A stretch of DNA of 64,000 nt. Origin: Paramecium octaurelia. Lineage: Eukaryota > Ciliophora > Oligohymenophorea > Peniculida > Parameciidae. Position numbers and translations under genes: made by a program. The notes under the pieces are model-generated. The model was given only the letters and a program-made list of their open reading frames with translations. It was not told the DNA's origin and searched no databases. The stretch spans positions 378,718-442,717 of the forward strand of contig CAJJDP010000051.1 in assembly GCA_905182995.1 (NCBI GenBank). The letters run 5' to 3'. Positions 11,818-23,643 of the stretch are shown here, piece after piece (within the stretch, counting starts at the first letter, position 1; the number at the start of each line of letters is the position of its first letter).

Positions 11818-12601
11818 TCAATTAAAATATAATACCTGCCCCATTAATTGAAGACCATTATTATTACTGTAATTCCCAAATCCTCTAATTAATCCTCGGT
11901 GAAATTGGCCTTAGTAATAACTACCGTCACTCCATGTAAATAGTCCATCTCCTTCAAATTTATTATTTTGAAAGAATCCTATATATCTAAAGATTTATTA
12001 AAGAATTCTACTTGCAGCCGTCGCTAAACATTTGTATGCCTCTCCCTTGCTTCCTCCCGTCCCAAAACTATCCTTGATAAGTAGTACCATCACTCTTTAT
12101 CTCTTGTCCTTCACCCTAGAGCTAATTGTTTATCCAGATCCCTAAAATAATTTACAAGTATTTATACCTTTTACAACTTTTTTTTCCGATTTAAACATAC
12201 CAAATCCTACAGTCTTGCCTTGCGAGAATTGAGCTTCAAAACTACTATAATTTTATTATAATTACATGTCTCCATTAGAATAATACATTGTACACACACC
12301 TTCCAGTAAATCATTTTACCAAGTCCTAAGAAAACTTAAATATTCATTTATACCCTTTTAATAAATTTCCAATTTTGGGCCATAGTTAAATACCGATTCC
12401 GTGTTTTAGGCTGTCCTCCATCATGCCAAAGTAGATGCTCCCGTCGTTTTGTTTAGAAAGTTAGAAGTTTTAGCTTGGTTTGAAATTTTCTAATTTTATT
12501 TTTATATGAGCTGGCAATCCACTCACAAACTCCATTAATCTGGAATCCAAAACAGGACTTTCACTTCTTGAGGTATCATCATCAGCTAGGCTTAAATTCA
12601 T
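11818..12601 (-). CDS. MORN-repeat protein
   Basis: 234 residues after removing three introns (28, 26 and 25 nt). At least six MORN-type repeats are visible, for example GSIYFGMMEDSLKHGIG, LEGVCTMYYSNGDM, YQGQFWDGRKQGRGI, GFFQNNKFEGDGLF and YQGQFHRGLIRGFG, each with the Y-x-G-x-x/G-x-G pattern. The N-terminal 45 residues are Ser/Asp-rich. MORN proteins bind membranes or other proteins and in ciliates and apicomplexans sit in the cortex, basal bodies and cilia. The start is the ATG at 12601; the stop is the TGA at 11818-11820, although a GT..TAG stretch overlapping the stop could remove it and extend the protein. Confidence 0.85.
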
Positions 12602-12817
12602 TCTTACTCTCACTCAAATGTAAAGATGAAAATTTCTAAATGAAATATTCCTATGATATCTATTAATTCATGTGTATTTAATTATTGAGATATTATAATT
12701 AATGAAAAATAAGAGAAATCGTACTCCTAGATTAATTTAATAAGGCAGAAATGTCAGTAGAAATCATTTTTCAGAATTTTGAATCCTTCCTCATTTTAAT
12801 ACGGTAATCAATTAAAA
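12602..12817. other. AT-rich intergenic stretch
   Basis: Promoter side of the MORN gene; no coding pattern seen. Confidence 0.4.
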
Positions 12818-13088
12818 TCAATTCCTCCTAACGTCATTCTCCTCGTCTTCCAATTTCTGAACTTTCTTCAAATCCAATCTTCCTGCCCAATTATGCAAGA
12901 GATGAAATTTGCTGTTCAAGTTAACATGGATTTATTAAATATTGTGAAATAAATAATTTTCTTCAACAGAAACTTCTATGCAACGATTCCTAAAGCTTAA
13001 ATTAATGCTTCGTCAAGATTACGATGATGATAACAATCATCCCCAATTTGACTTAAAACAACATCTTTACAATCATTTTTCAAAAAAC
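12818..13088 (-). CDS. Possible small spliced gene, incomplete model
   Basis: Minus-strand translation shows protein-like segments much less AT-biased than the surroundings: CKDVVLSQIGDDCYHHRNLD followed by EALIQALGIVAQ, then in another frame KFHLLHNWAGRLDLKKVQKL with a charged end before TGA at 12818-12820. Joining the two needs an intron of about 60 nt, longer than others here, and I could not find a convincing first exon. The Cys/His spacing might bind metal. Either a small gene whose introns I have not resolved or a decaying one. Function unknown. Confidence 0.35.
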
Positions 13089-13666
13089 CTAAAAATAGAA
13101 CAATACTTAGAATACAAAATAAATCTTTATAATTATTCACTTACTTTATTTTTTTGAATATCATATAACTTTAATACTCCAATTAATTGCTTATAACACA
13201 GAAAGTTGATTTTTAAAATCCTTCTGTTATCAATTAATTTATAATTTTTCCGTCATGATAGCTATGTAAATTAAGATTCAAAAGAAGAAAACTAAACAAA
13301 GAGAGTGAATTAAAATGAATTCAGACTAAATTGGAAATGCCAGAAAATAATTATTTTTTTATAAAAAAAGATAATCCATTTCATAAATTCAACAACTCCT
13401 TTTTCATTAAATAAGTGGAATTATATAAATAGAAGTTTAATGCCTATCAACAGTCTTGTTTTTGCATGTCTATAATCATAAATATTTTTTCAATTTTAAT
13501 TTCTAGAATATAATAATTTATTAAAATATACTTAATATTTTATAAACATTGAAGTAAAAATCAATTAACTAGCAAAAAGCTCTTTCAGATGCTTAAATGA
13601 CTTATTTAGTAATGCAGACTTAATAAAAATAAAGAATAAACATAAATATACATTAAGAAATTCTCA
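13089..13666. other. AT-rich stretch, nothing firm
   Basis: May include the missing 5' exon of the candidate at 12818-13088; otherwise no feature seen. Confidence 0.35.
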
Positions 13667-14080
13667 TCATTCTGGAGTTAATAGTAATTTTTCTTGATTT
13701 AACTTATGATTAATCCTATGCCTTGAAAAATCCTGTTTTAATTTTTCTGCTTAATTCGAATTCGGCAAAGCTTTATAAAATTGTTCACATTCTTCACATT
13801 CATGAGCATTCATTTATTGTCTTTCCTTTCTGTTCTTAACAGTTTCTCTAAACACTTTTTCTTTTGGAAGTTCAATTTCTGTTTAGATTGAAATTTTTTT
13901 GTTTTCTTCACTTGCGTTCAAAGGTTTTTATATTTTGGATGCTTGAGTTTATTTGTCCTCAAATAATTCAAAAAAATTTGGTTATAAAATCTTGGTTGAT
14001 TTTGGTTGGTTTTCAAGAAGAAGTACTTCACTTATTGTTGTCTATTTATTTTATTCAACCAAACTACCAATCATTTTCAT
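13667..14080 (-). CDS. COM1: CtIP/Sae2/Com1-like DNA-repair protein
   Basis: 137 residues, unspliced as modelled. The C-terminal third matches the Sae2/CtIP/Com1 domain: ETVKNRKERQ, then the CxxC motif in HECEECEQFYKAL, then FSRHRINHKL with the conserved RHR, and a final LLLTPE corresponding to the STPExFW region, where the protein stops early. The N-terminal part is polar and unstructured. The family activates Mre11-Rad50 for DNA end resection, in meiosis and double-strand-break repair. A TTTTAG just upstream of the ATG could be a 3' splice site, so a 5' exon carrying a dimerisation coiled coil may be missing from this model. Paramecium also repairs thousands of programmed breaks during genome rearrangement. 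Confidence 0.72.
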
Positions 14081-14639
14081 GAGAGCCTAAAAGACACTTG
14101 CTTGAGTATTGTGTAAAATGGATATATGGCAAAATAGTTGAAACACAGAATGATAAGTGAAATCTAATTAATTAGCCTATTTAAGTAAATTAGTGTACTA
14201 ATATTATATCAAGATGTTTTTACAAAGTGGAATAGATGGATTTTTCGTTTTCCATAAATTCTTAAAATTAAGGTGAGAAAAACATTTATTTATTTAAATT
14301 ATATATAAATAATATTCTGAGTTAATAATTATGATGCTAAGAATCAATTTATTTATATTGAAATTTAATGAGTTTTTTATGACTAGCATAAATATACTTA
14401 ATAGTGAGTATTAGAATGTGAATCAATAGGAGGCATAAACTTATTATAGAATTATTTAATTATATAGAATGTTTTAATCGTATTTCATCTGAGATTAAGT
14501 TGTGAATTAGTTTTGCGTAATGACTTTGAAGGATAAGAGATCATCTTTTAGTTGATCCGAGTTTTCTAAAGAGTATTAGGGAATTGCAATTCTAAGTTGT
14601 TCTAGTCTGGTTAAAATAATGTCATTCATTATATTAATA
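14081..14639. other. AT-rich divergent intergenic region
   Basis: Lies between the minus-strand COM1-like gene and the plus-strand transporter. It may hold an unseen 5' exon of the COM1-like gene. An in-frame ATG at 14619 would add seven residues to the transporter. Confidence 0.4.
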
Positions 14640-16045
14640 ATGTCTAATTCGCAAGTACATTTTAGTGACATGCAATCAACCTTCATTAGCAACTATATGG
14701 AGATGGAGGAGCCAGTGCAGGAGAAAGAAGAGTAACTGAATTGGTGCCAACGTACTTTTGGTCCCCTGAAAAAAGGTGGAATAAGAATGAGTATTATCAG
14801 TTTGCTAGCTCCATGTTTGGGTGTTGGCATGTTGGGTTTGCCATGTATATAAATTGAGTTGTATTTAAGATAGAGCAAAAGAATAAGGACTCATAATTGA
14901 ATTACTCTTGATTGCACTTTGTGGAATAATCTCTTGTGTATCGATGCACATTTTAAGTTGGAGTGCAGGTGATTTACAATGCTCATCTTATAGTGAATTG
15001 ATTCAGACGAGTTTAGGAAATAAGATGAAGAGAGGTTTTGAAATATTAACTATCTGTTAATGTTTATTGGGAATTACATAAATCTAGATCTCTTTTCAAT
15101 TATTTATATATGAATTATTCAGATATTTCGAGATAACTGTAGATCAAAGGGAGTTGGCAATAATAACCTAATTAATCTTCATAATACCGAACCTACTCAT
15201 ATCTTTTCAGAAGACTCTATATAAATTAAGATATTTTTCATTGGTTGGAGTAATATCAGTGATATACATAACCTCCCTAACTTCACTTGATTATTTCGCC
15301 CGGGGCTCATACAATGATGATATTAAAATAAAATTGGTGGATGTAGATTTCAATATATTCACCACTTTTGCAATGACCTTCTTCTGCTATCTTTGTCATT
15401 TGTTTATATTCCCAATTAGAAAGGAATTACATAATCCGACGATCTCACGTTAGTCTAAGATATGGAAAAGACAATGCTTCATCTGCTTTATAGTTTATTC
15501 ACTAATCTGTGTTAGTGGATACCTAAGATTTGGAGATGACACATAACCTTGGGTTATTTATAATTATCATGGGGATCTCTTTTTTGTGGGTAAATTGGGC
15601 ATGTCATTGGCTCTTTTCTTTGCTGTTCCCTTGAATATATTAGCATGTAGATAAATTATTCATGACATGTTATTATCTGATGAAATGGAATACCAACTCT
15701 AGCACAGAAATTTGAGGATTTAAGCTCAGGATGGGAAGATTACTTTTGAGGTTGATAGTGTAGATTCTTTTAGATCCAAAATTCACATCTATTCAACCTT
15801 AGTACTCTAATTTGGAAGTGCAATACTAGCTTTAATTTTACCCAACATCAAGTAAATTCTTATTTCTATTGTAAAGTCGTTATATCACGTTACTTGGAGG
15901 TCTTTTAGGAACAAGCATGGTTTGTTTGATTCCTGTTTTAATCTACTTAAAGGAATATAGAGATAAATTGAATTATTTCATAGTAATTTTAGAAATCTTG
16001 GGAGTTGTCTTTGGTTGGATTGGAGCTGTCTATGGTTAGTTTTGA
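14640..16045 (+). CDS. Amino-acid transporter (AAAP/SLC32-36-38 type)
   Basis: 451 residues with two 25-nt introns, 14845-14869 and 15852-15876, both ending in AAG rather than TAG; frame arithmetic and sequence continuity support both. A polar N-terminus (about 60 residues) precedes KKGGIRMSIISLLAPCLGVG and GLP in TM1, the hallmark unwound region of the amino acid/auxin permease family. About ten further hydrophobic helices follow, including TFFCYLCHLF (TM6/7 region) and SGYLRFGDDTQPWVI. It ends with TM11 and VYGQF. The family moves amino acids with protons or sodium across plasma or lysosomal membranes; the substrate cannot be told. The nearest ATG choices are 14640 and 14619. Confidence 0.85.
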
Positions 16046-16256
16046 TATCGATTTTATATTAGTTTTCAATTCATTATGGTATATAGTGTCTGTGTGGTTT
16101 ATGATTGTTTCTAAATCATTCACTGACTGTATATAAATTATAATTCAACATTAATATTATGTTATTTTCTATATAATTTATTATATAATAAATAGAATGA
16201 TATGTGATGTTAAAATAATTGGAGTGGAAACTTGATCTGATACTGTTTTGTATATA

Positions 16257-16726
16257 ATGCGTATCTTTAATTCACAAACTTTTGAGCAAAGGGATATTAG
16301 GGTCAAATATAGTTTCTTATCTAATTTGCATTCCAAATTGTAAGATTTGAATCCAGATCGCCAAGTAAGCATAGATCTTTAATTCAAGTTACCCCAATTC
16401 CCGAAGAGAGACTTAATACAATCCTTTATGGGAGAACATAATTTGCGAAGCAGAAGGAACAATTGATAGCTGAATACTTTTCATAATTAATGAAATCATC
16501 ATCTCCTGTATGTAAACCTTTAGTGGAGTTTTTAAGAGAAGGAGCAGATGCCATTAGATAGAAAGAATTGTCAAAGGAAATAACCACTAAATCGGAACTC
16601 TTCAAATTGATTAAACCAGAAAATGAATCTGATGAAACAGCTTACTTTATATTGTTCTTCCATGGATTTTATAAAATTTCTAAAGCACAATTGGATGAAA
16701 AGATGAAATTGATTTTGTTATTATGA
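16257..16726 (+). CDS. Hypothetical protein, possible 17-nt intron
   Basis: 150 residues if a 17-nt intron (16340-16356, GTAAGA..CAG) is removed; without it two long frames overlap but do not join. The N-terminal exon reads MRIFNSQTFEQRDIRVKYS and the second SPSKHRSLIQVTPIPEERL, with mixed polar/helical sequence to FILFFHGFYKISKAQLDEKM. No known domain recognised. It converges on the minus-strand gene ending near 16893. The intron would be shorter than any other in the window apart from one at 42304-42320. Confidence 0.5.
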
Positions 16727-16892
16727 AACATAATTAATTTGACAAGTTAAAGTTTCTATGTTTGTTTAATATACTCTTATTTAATTCAAATATATCATTA
16801 ATATTAAATCCATAATATTATCTAAAACTCTTACTCCTTGGCTAATTAATGTAAATGAGAGTTCATATAATAACAAAAAATATTAAATTTAA

Positions 16893-18533
16893 TCACTTTT
16901 AATATAAAACACGTTAACTTCTAATGCTAGGTAATGTAGTGCCTTCTGAGTAAAATTTACGTTCTCTAGGTCTTTTATCCTTATTCCCGATTGTCATTTT
17001 TAGATCTCTATTTTATAAAAATGGTCATAAACTTATCAATTGCCTTATTTGTAATCAATTTTGCATAAGTTGCATTTGCATTTTATGTTTCCCTTCCCCA
17101 AGTGGTATTCTAATACAAAGAAAGGTTAAATTAATCTATTGGATTCTTTTACAACTTTTATGCTGCATCAAATGATCTTTTTATAGGAATGGACGACAAT
17201 GACTCTTCCTCAAACAAAGTCGAAGCCAATTAATCATAAATTTTGGTTGAATTAATTCTACATAGATAAATTTATTTTACTTAATTTAACCTTATCCTGT
17301 ATGAGACTATTAGGTAAATCGTTTCAATTTTTCATAATTAAAATTAGTCACTTACTTAACTTCCTTATCCTCAGCCTTGATGTTCACACTATTCACTTGG
17401 TTTCTATTAGAATTCATTATTTGAGTTAATCCTAAATACTCAAGTCTAGCCATCCTTAAACAAGGATTACTCATATTATTTAAATCAATAGTATGAGTTT
17501 TGAGTCCTTCTTTTAGACGACCTTCATAATTAATGGTTACCCCAGATTACAAATTCATGTTCTCGATAACTAAAGGAGCTAATTGATTAAATTTAAAAGT
17601 CTCTTTCTCTTCATCATTTCTCTTTCCTAAAGCATTTATCTTACTATATTGTTTCTTTTTTTGTGCTAGTTTCGTAACTGTATCTTCCTCGAATTTGGAT
17701 CTATTTACATAAATTATTCTATTACACTAAAGTGGATGTAGGTGGAGGCAGTTTAGTTATTTTAGTTGTGGTAACTGGTATTAATTTCCCATCATAATCG
17801 TAGGTAAATTACTTTGACTTCTTATCTTTAGCAATAATTTCATATTTCAGTTACTCTTCCTGTTCCAATTTTAATTTCCTTCTTTTTTCCTGCTCATACA
17901 ATTATTGACGTTCTAATATTTATCGTTCTTTAGCTGTTCTCAGTTACTCTTCTGTTATACTAATATCAAGTGGATCATCAAGATCAATCGGCATTGGATC
18001 TAATTGCTTCTATTCTTTTTTTATTTGAGTTTAATCCTTTAGAATACGCATCAAAATTACATTCAACTTAGATCTAACTAATGTTTAAGCAGTAGTTAAT
18101 TGTCTACTAACGGGTGCTGGCTGTTATTATTCTACTACCATATTAGCTGTCAACCATTATTCTCTTATGATATGCGGCTTGCAATAAAAATTTACTTTAC
18201 AGGTTCATAGTCTTCAGATAATCCACCAGTCTTAAAGTCTGGTTTTGGATCTTCAGGTCGATTAAAGGATTGTGTTAGAGGTAGGATGATTAGTTCTAAA
18301 GCAGCAGTTGCTGTAGTGGGTGGAATCCTCCTATTAATTTCATTATCTGCTGCAATTTTGATAGTCTTGTGAACAATATTTTACAAGACCTCTTAAATGA
18401 AGATTTCTCCTTCAATCTATTCATATTATGTTTGTTAGGCATTGATAGACTGGTAGAATGTATAATGATTCATTTTACTCATATCAATATCCTCCAATTC
18501 CACATCTCTCTGAGTATCTGAATTATCTGACAT
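16893..18533 (-). CDS. Conserved-looking hypothetical protein, 511 aa
   Basis: Begins MSDNSDTQRDVELEDIDMSK and continues with a conserved-looking helical N-terminal region (TFYQSINAQQTQYEQIEGEI, HKTIKIAADNEINRRIPP, ALELIILPLTQSF). A charged coiled coil with LRTAKERQILERQQLYEQE and a basic C-terminal half follow. Introns fitted: a 23-nt one ending AAG (after EDYEP), a 25-nt one (after STL), a 23-nt one (after GQIK) and a 34-nt one near the end; total coding length is then a multiple of three. Leaving out the last intron also keeps the frame and would end at 16795 instead, so the C-terminus is ambiguous. A ciliary role is plausible from the N-terminal pattern, but I do not recognise the family. 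Confidence 0.6.
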
Positions 18534-18982
18534 GCTGTGTTACCCAAATGAAGTATTACGATAATTGGTTTTCATTTAATTTTTATAATTGGGTGTAATG
18601 AGACTTATAACTGAGAGATTATCAAGCAAACATCTGATTTTATAAGGAAGGGTTGAGAATTTAAATATTAAAAAGGGATTAACGGAAATTTGTAAAATTG
18701 GAGTATTTGAATTAATGTCTTCTTGCTTAATTGAAAATATTAAATGTATGAATATAAAAAAAACAATGTATGAAAAGACTTCAATATTTAAAATTATTAA
18801 TTAGACTTGTCAATATAATATTGATCTATGTTGTATCGTGAGGAGTGCATTCAGGCTATCAATTTTACTGTACCACTTCGGTCTGGTTTGATGATTATTT
18901 ATTGTTATATATTGAGTATAAAATGATTAATTATTAAACCAAATTATGAACCCGTTTTTTAGATAATTAAATTAAAAAAAAT
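18534..18982. other. Divergent intergenic region upstream of TMP gene 2
   Basis: 449 bp between a minus-strand start and the TMP start. AT-rich; contains a CCGTTTTT motif about 30 bp before the TMP ATG. Confidence 0.45.
18952..18959 (+). promoter_or_regulatory. CCGTTTTT motif upstream of TMP gene 2
   Basis: An 8-mer ending about 23 bp before the ATG; an identical 8-mer sits about 15 bp before the ATG of TMP gene 3. Shared placement hints at a core promoter or start-site element. Confidence 0.35.
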
Positions 18983-20120
18983 ATGAGAGCACTCATCACA
19001 ATTTGCTTAGTGGCTGCTGTGTTTGCCGTAGATACAAACAAATTTGCTGTCCTCCTCCAAACTGGTACAAGAGGAAATGATGCTGTTGAATCAGTGTACA
19101 ACCTCTTGAGAGATCTCAAGACAGAGAATGTTAATGTCTAAGCTGCTGCAGACAAAAAGAATAACACTGATGAGGGTAAGCCTTATTTTATTATATCTTT
19201 ATAGAAATCTTCTCTTAAGTTATTGGTGACTTGACAAATGTCGCCTCCCTCAATAAATAATAATGGGAAGCCCTCGGTGCAGTTAGAGTTGATGTTGAAG
19301 CCTAAGTCAAGGTATGATTTCATTAATACTTTCTCAAAGGATGGATATTAATGGTTGGCCTGGGCTGAAGCCAGACTTGCTGAAATCGAAAGAAGAAATG
19401 CATAACTCTAAGATTAAAGATGTTGGGCCAATGGACTCTTCGTCAGATCCCTTGCTGATCATGCTGATGCCATCGGAGTAGTCACACTCTTAGAACAAGA
19501 CGTCGCTGGATTCCTCACAAACAATGCTGGAGTTGAACTCGTTGAAAAAGCCTAATCAATCGCTGACAAATTGTCCGCCTACAGTCACCTCTTCTAATAA
19601 GACGCCCTCTAGAAATTCCAATCCCTTGCCGAAGTTAAGAGAGACGGAACAACTGGAGAACAAGTCCTTTCCATCTTACAAGATTTACAAGGAGAATTGG
19701 AATCAACACTCGCCACACTCTAAGAATAAGAAATCCACGCTGCTTTCGCTCTTGCCAAATACGTTTCAGACACAAACGCTGAAGTTGCATGGTTGAACTC
19801 CGAACACGAAAGAAGAACAAACCTTGTTGAAAAATTGGAAACTGTACTCATTTGCCCTTAATCCTTTAGTAACTCCCAGCCGTCTTAGCCCAATAAGCCA
19901 AGGCCCTCAAATTATGGAAAGATTCATTAAACGCCGTTGCTGGTGCCACTGCTGACTTGGAAGAAAAGAGAGAATTCTATGCCTCAGAAACCGTCAGAAG
20001 AGCCGGTAACTATCTTGACATATATTTTTAGAGGAAAATGCTATCATTGATGTCGTTATCCAACTCTTCAAAGATTAAGTCAGATCATTAGCTTCATAAA
20101 CATCCCTTAATAGACATTGA
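18983..20120 (+). CDS. Trichocyst matrix protein (2)
   Basis: 342 residues with four introns: 19176-19204, 19312-19339 (ending AAG), 19844-19869 and 20006-20031. A signal peptide (RALITICLVAAVFA) is followed by the mature start DTNKFAVLLQTG. Two alanine-rich coiled-coil segments follow, with WLAWAEARLAEIERRNAQLQ, VLSILQDLQGELESTLATLQ and HAAFALAKYVSDTNAEVAWL, as in Paramecium TMP precursors. Strong codon bias and a GC content above its neighbours signal very high expression. It is clearly related to the TMP at 28233-29418 in helix pattern (EHERRTNLVEKLETQ versus EHTRLVERKAQLEVQ). Product: structural protein of the trichocyst core. Confidence 0.88.
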
Positions 20121-20288
20121 TGGGATTATTCATATAAGAATTTATCTTATTTCATTCATTCATATCCTTTCCCCTTCATCTTTCGTCTCATTCCACTCAC
20201 AGCCTGAAACGAGAGAAGATTCCCAAATTCTTAATTCTTATATTATATACACATCAGTTAAAAAATATAAAAATTGCACAAATATCTC

Positions 20289-21704
20289 TCATTTTTTTAA
20301 CCTTTGTAGACTTTTCTTTAAAAAGTTTTGCTTTTTCAAGAGTTGACTATTGATTTGGTTAATATTTCTATCAGGAGATGATTCATTCGAGAGGAATCTA
20401 TCAAATTGTTGCTTGTATTCTTTTTGCTTGTTCATGTATTGGAAGAATGAATTTTGAGTAGAATGTTTCGACAAGGATTATGGTTTGTTGTTAGTCTTAA
20501 AGAAAAACGTGGAATTGACTTGATTATTGAAAGTCGATTTGGTAGTTTGGGCTTGAATGTCAAACTTGCTGATGGTAGCTTTGTCCAATTCATGAGAAGG
20601 AGGCAGTATTTCAAAGCTGCTTTTTTGAATCAATTACTATTTCACAGGCTAAGGAGTCTCAAATTGCAAGTATGGAGTATAAGTAGGCACATAGGGCATT
20701 CTAGGCTGATAATCATTTATGTCTTTGATAGAACTCATGGTCTCCTTCCGTTAATCTAGGACGTATTTTAGTTCCAGGAAGTTCTTAAATAGGGCATCTA
20801 CTTTGACATTCTTCTAAAAATATTCTTTGGGAGGATAAGTAAGATTATGCTACTCGACAATGTTCTGTCTGTGGGATCTTTGGATCTTGGTTTCGAGTTT
20901 TTATTCACCATCTTACTCAAGATCTTTGAGTCTTTACATAAAATTCATATCTCCCAATTGAGATTTCAGTAATGGATGGTTGATGATCTTGGGTTTTTCG
21001 AAACCTAAGCTAGTTCTATGTAGAGCAGTTGCGAGAGAGGGTGAAATTGAGTTGATGTCAATTTTCATCCTTCTTATAGGTGGGGATTTAAATTGTTGTC
21101 TAACTTAGTACTGAGTTTCTTCTTCAACAATGGGGAGTTTCCTATTTTTGGTTGGTGGTTTAAATATCCCTGAGAGAGTTTAAGCGAATTCTGAGCCTTC
21201 GTCACTTTCTAATTTGGTGTATTCAACAGGTCGACCGAAGAATTTGGTGGGTTTCACATATTGTGGTGGAGGAGCAGTTTTTTTGGTGTAATCCAAGTAC
21301 TTATCAGTGAAATACTTTTTCAGATTAGTTTCGATGTACTGATCAGACACGATAACTCCATTGAGAGTATAGGTTATGATGTGATAACAATCTAAATGGA
21401 TTCTTTCGATATTCTTGCTATTCATTTGAATAAGGTTTTGCTGATAATAGTAAGTCTTTTGTGCGATGTAGGCTGCGCCAAATACGAGGAGATTGAGGTT
21501 TTCGACTTTTGGATTCTGCACAACTTTCATTAGAGCTATATAAGCACTCTTGAGTTTATCATCACTTTACTATTTCATGTAAAATGCGATAAGACGGTTG
21601 TAGCATTCATTGGTAAAGGTTTCAAATTGGTCTGTGTAGAAGGCATCAATGGGTTTAGTTGTGAGAATACCTGAATTGATAAAATCTAAAATTGCTTATT
21701 TCAT
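20289..21704 (-). CDS. Hypothetical protein, possibly cyclin-like N-terminus
   Basis: 471 residues, no intron. Residues about 1-125 are helical (FETFTNECYNRLIAFYM, LLVFGAAYIAQKTYYYQQN, HLDCYHIITYTLNGVIVSDQ) and could be a cyclin box, in which an initial helix bundle is followed by conserved Y/D/L positions; I cannot confirm it. The rest (125-471) is disordered, proline-, lysine- and serine-rich, with KPTKFFGRPVEY and many [S/T]P sites, and ends with a basic region. Start chosen as the first in-frame ATG after the upstream AT-rich gap. Tail-to-tail with TMP gene 2. Confidence 0.6.
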
Positions 21705-21745
21705 ATAAAATAAATATGTAAAATCATTTGGAGTTCGTGTAATCA

Positions 21746-23618
21746 ATGACTCAACCAAAATTGGAAGCCTCAAATCCTTGGTTGGTGGGGGGAATCCTCA
21801 GAACTCAACTCAAGAATGTGCTTTACAATAAGGATCTATTTAATGAGATTGATAATGAATTCACAGAGTTCGGAAAATTTTGCAATGATGTTCTTTACTA
21901 ACACAGTGTGGATGCTGAATTGAATCCACCCAAACTTATTAAACAGGATGTTTATGGAAATGTAATTGATAAATTGGTGTTGGGAGAAGGTTGGAGAAAG
22001 GAAAAGGAATATGCAGCAAAAGTAATTATGTGATCTAAATAGTGTGGAATAGTGGCTATGGCCTACGAGAGTAAACATGGAATTTGGAATAGACTACTGC
22101 AATTATTGAGACTCCAAATGTACTAACCTGTATCTGGATTATTTGTAAGATATTAATTCATTCCTAAACCAATAGGGTTGTCCTTTGGCCATGACAGATG
22201 GTGCAGCCTACTTGCTCAAATAATGGTTGAGCAATCCAACCACCCAATGTTAAGAAACTATCAAACTTGTACAATAAGGATTTGAAAATTTAACATCCAG
22301 AGACCCTTCTAAATTTTGGACTTCAGGATAGTGGATGACTGAAAAGGATGGTGGATCAGATGTTAACAATTCAACCACAACCATTGCCATCCATCAGGGA
22401 GGCAATAAATACAAATTGTATGGTTACAAATGGTTCTCATCAGCCACCGATAGTGAAATGACGTATCAAATACCATTTAAAAATTCTTAGATTGGCCTTG
22501 GCTAGAATAGTTCCAGAGAAAAAAGTTGAAGATTTTAGGAAATATCCATTGTCTTTATTCATTATGAGAGTCAAGAAGGATGATGGAACATTGAACAACA
22601 TCAAGATTATGACAATGAAGGATAAAATGGGCACTAGACAGTTACCAACAGCTGAATTACTACTTTAAGGAAGTGAAGCCTATCTAATCAGTGAAGAAGG
22701 CAAGGGAGTCAAAGGAATTAGTCAAATGTTAAATGTAACTAGATTGTATAACGCATCTTCAGCTGTTGGGTCTATGAATAGACTATACTCAATAGTTGTC
22801 AACTATTCTTTGAAGAGAAAGGCTTTTGGGAAGGAACTGATTGAGAAACCTGCTCATTAAACAATGCTAACTAAATTCAATCTTAATGTCAGAGCTTGCA
22901 GTTTGTTCTATTTCAAGGTGGCTTAATTGTTCTCGAAAATATAGAATAATGCAGCCTCTAAGGATGATGAAGAGATGTTTAGAATATTGACTCCATTGTT
23001 GAAATTATACACTGCAAAAATCTGTATGTATTGGATGAGTGAGGGAATCGAGGCTTTGGGTGCTTTGGGATACATGGAAAACAGCTACATTCCTTTGATG
23101 TTGAGGGATGCTTAAGTACTAACAATTTGGGAAGGTACCACTAATGTCTTGTGTTTGGACTTCCTGAGGGCTCTCAAATCCAATGATAAGAAGGATCCAC
23201 TACAAAAACTAGATGTCTATGCCAGATTCCACACTCATATTATGATGACTCAATTGTCTGCTGACACTCAACTGCCTGAAACCAGAAAAAGCTTCATTCC
23301 CTACATTGCCAAAATGACCATCAATCACAATGGAGTTGTGGCTGAATTATCTAATATTTTATAGGGAACTGTCAAGTACTCTGAAATGAGAATCAGAGAT
23401 CTCTGCTTTATGTATGGTTAACTCTTAAAATTAGTTTATGCGAATCCTTTGTAGGTGGGTAGATGTTGGAGTTGATTTCAAAGAATGGAAGAGAAGAGGA
23501 CATCCTCAGTTTTGAATTGTGGGTTGAATAGATGCAATCATATACAACTACTTGGTCCATCACACCCAAAGCTTTTGAGGTGCTTGTCAAGGAAAACGTA
23601 ATCAAACCCAAATTATGA
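21746..23618 (+). CDS. Acyl-CoA dehydrogenase, AidB/ACAD type
   Basis: 587 residues with four introns (21, 31, 28 and 29 nt) that leave an exact frame. Features: FENLTSRDP, then FWTSGQWMTEKDGGSDVNNS (FAD/substrate region), YKLYGYKWFSSATDS, RLYNASSAVGSMNRLYSI, SLKRKAFGKELIEKP, IEALGALGYMENSYIP, and the flavin-binding end WEGTTNVLCLDFLRAL. The order and the long N- and C-terminal additions resemble AidB and related long acyl-CoA dehydrogenases rather than the short mitochondrial β-oxidation enzymes. Expected reaction: flavin-dependent oxidation of an acyl-CoA, or isovaleryl-CoA-like activity as reported for AidB. No clear organelle targeting sequence is visible. It starts 41 bp from the divergent upstream gene. 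Confidence 0.88.
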
Positions 23619-23643
23619 TATATTAATAGATTTTTAATATATA

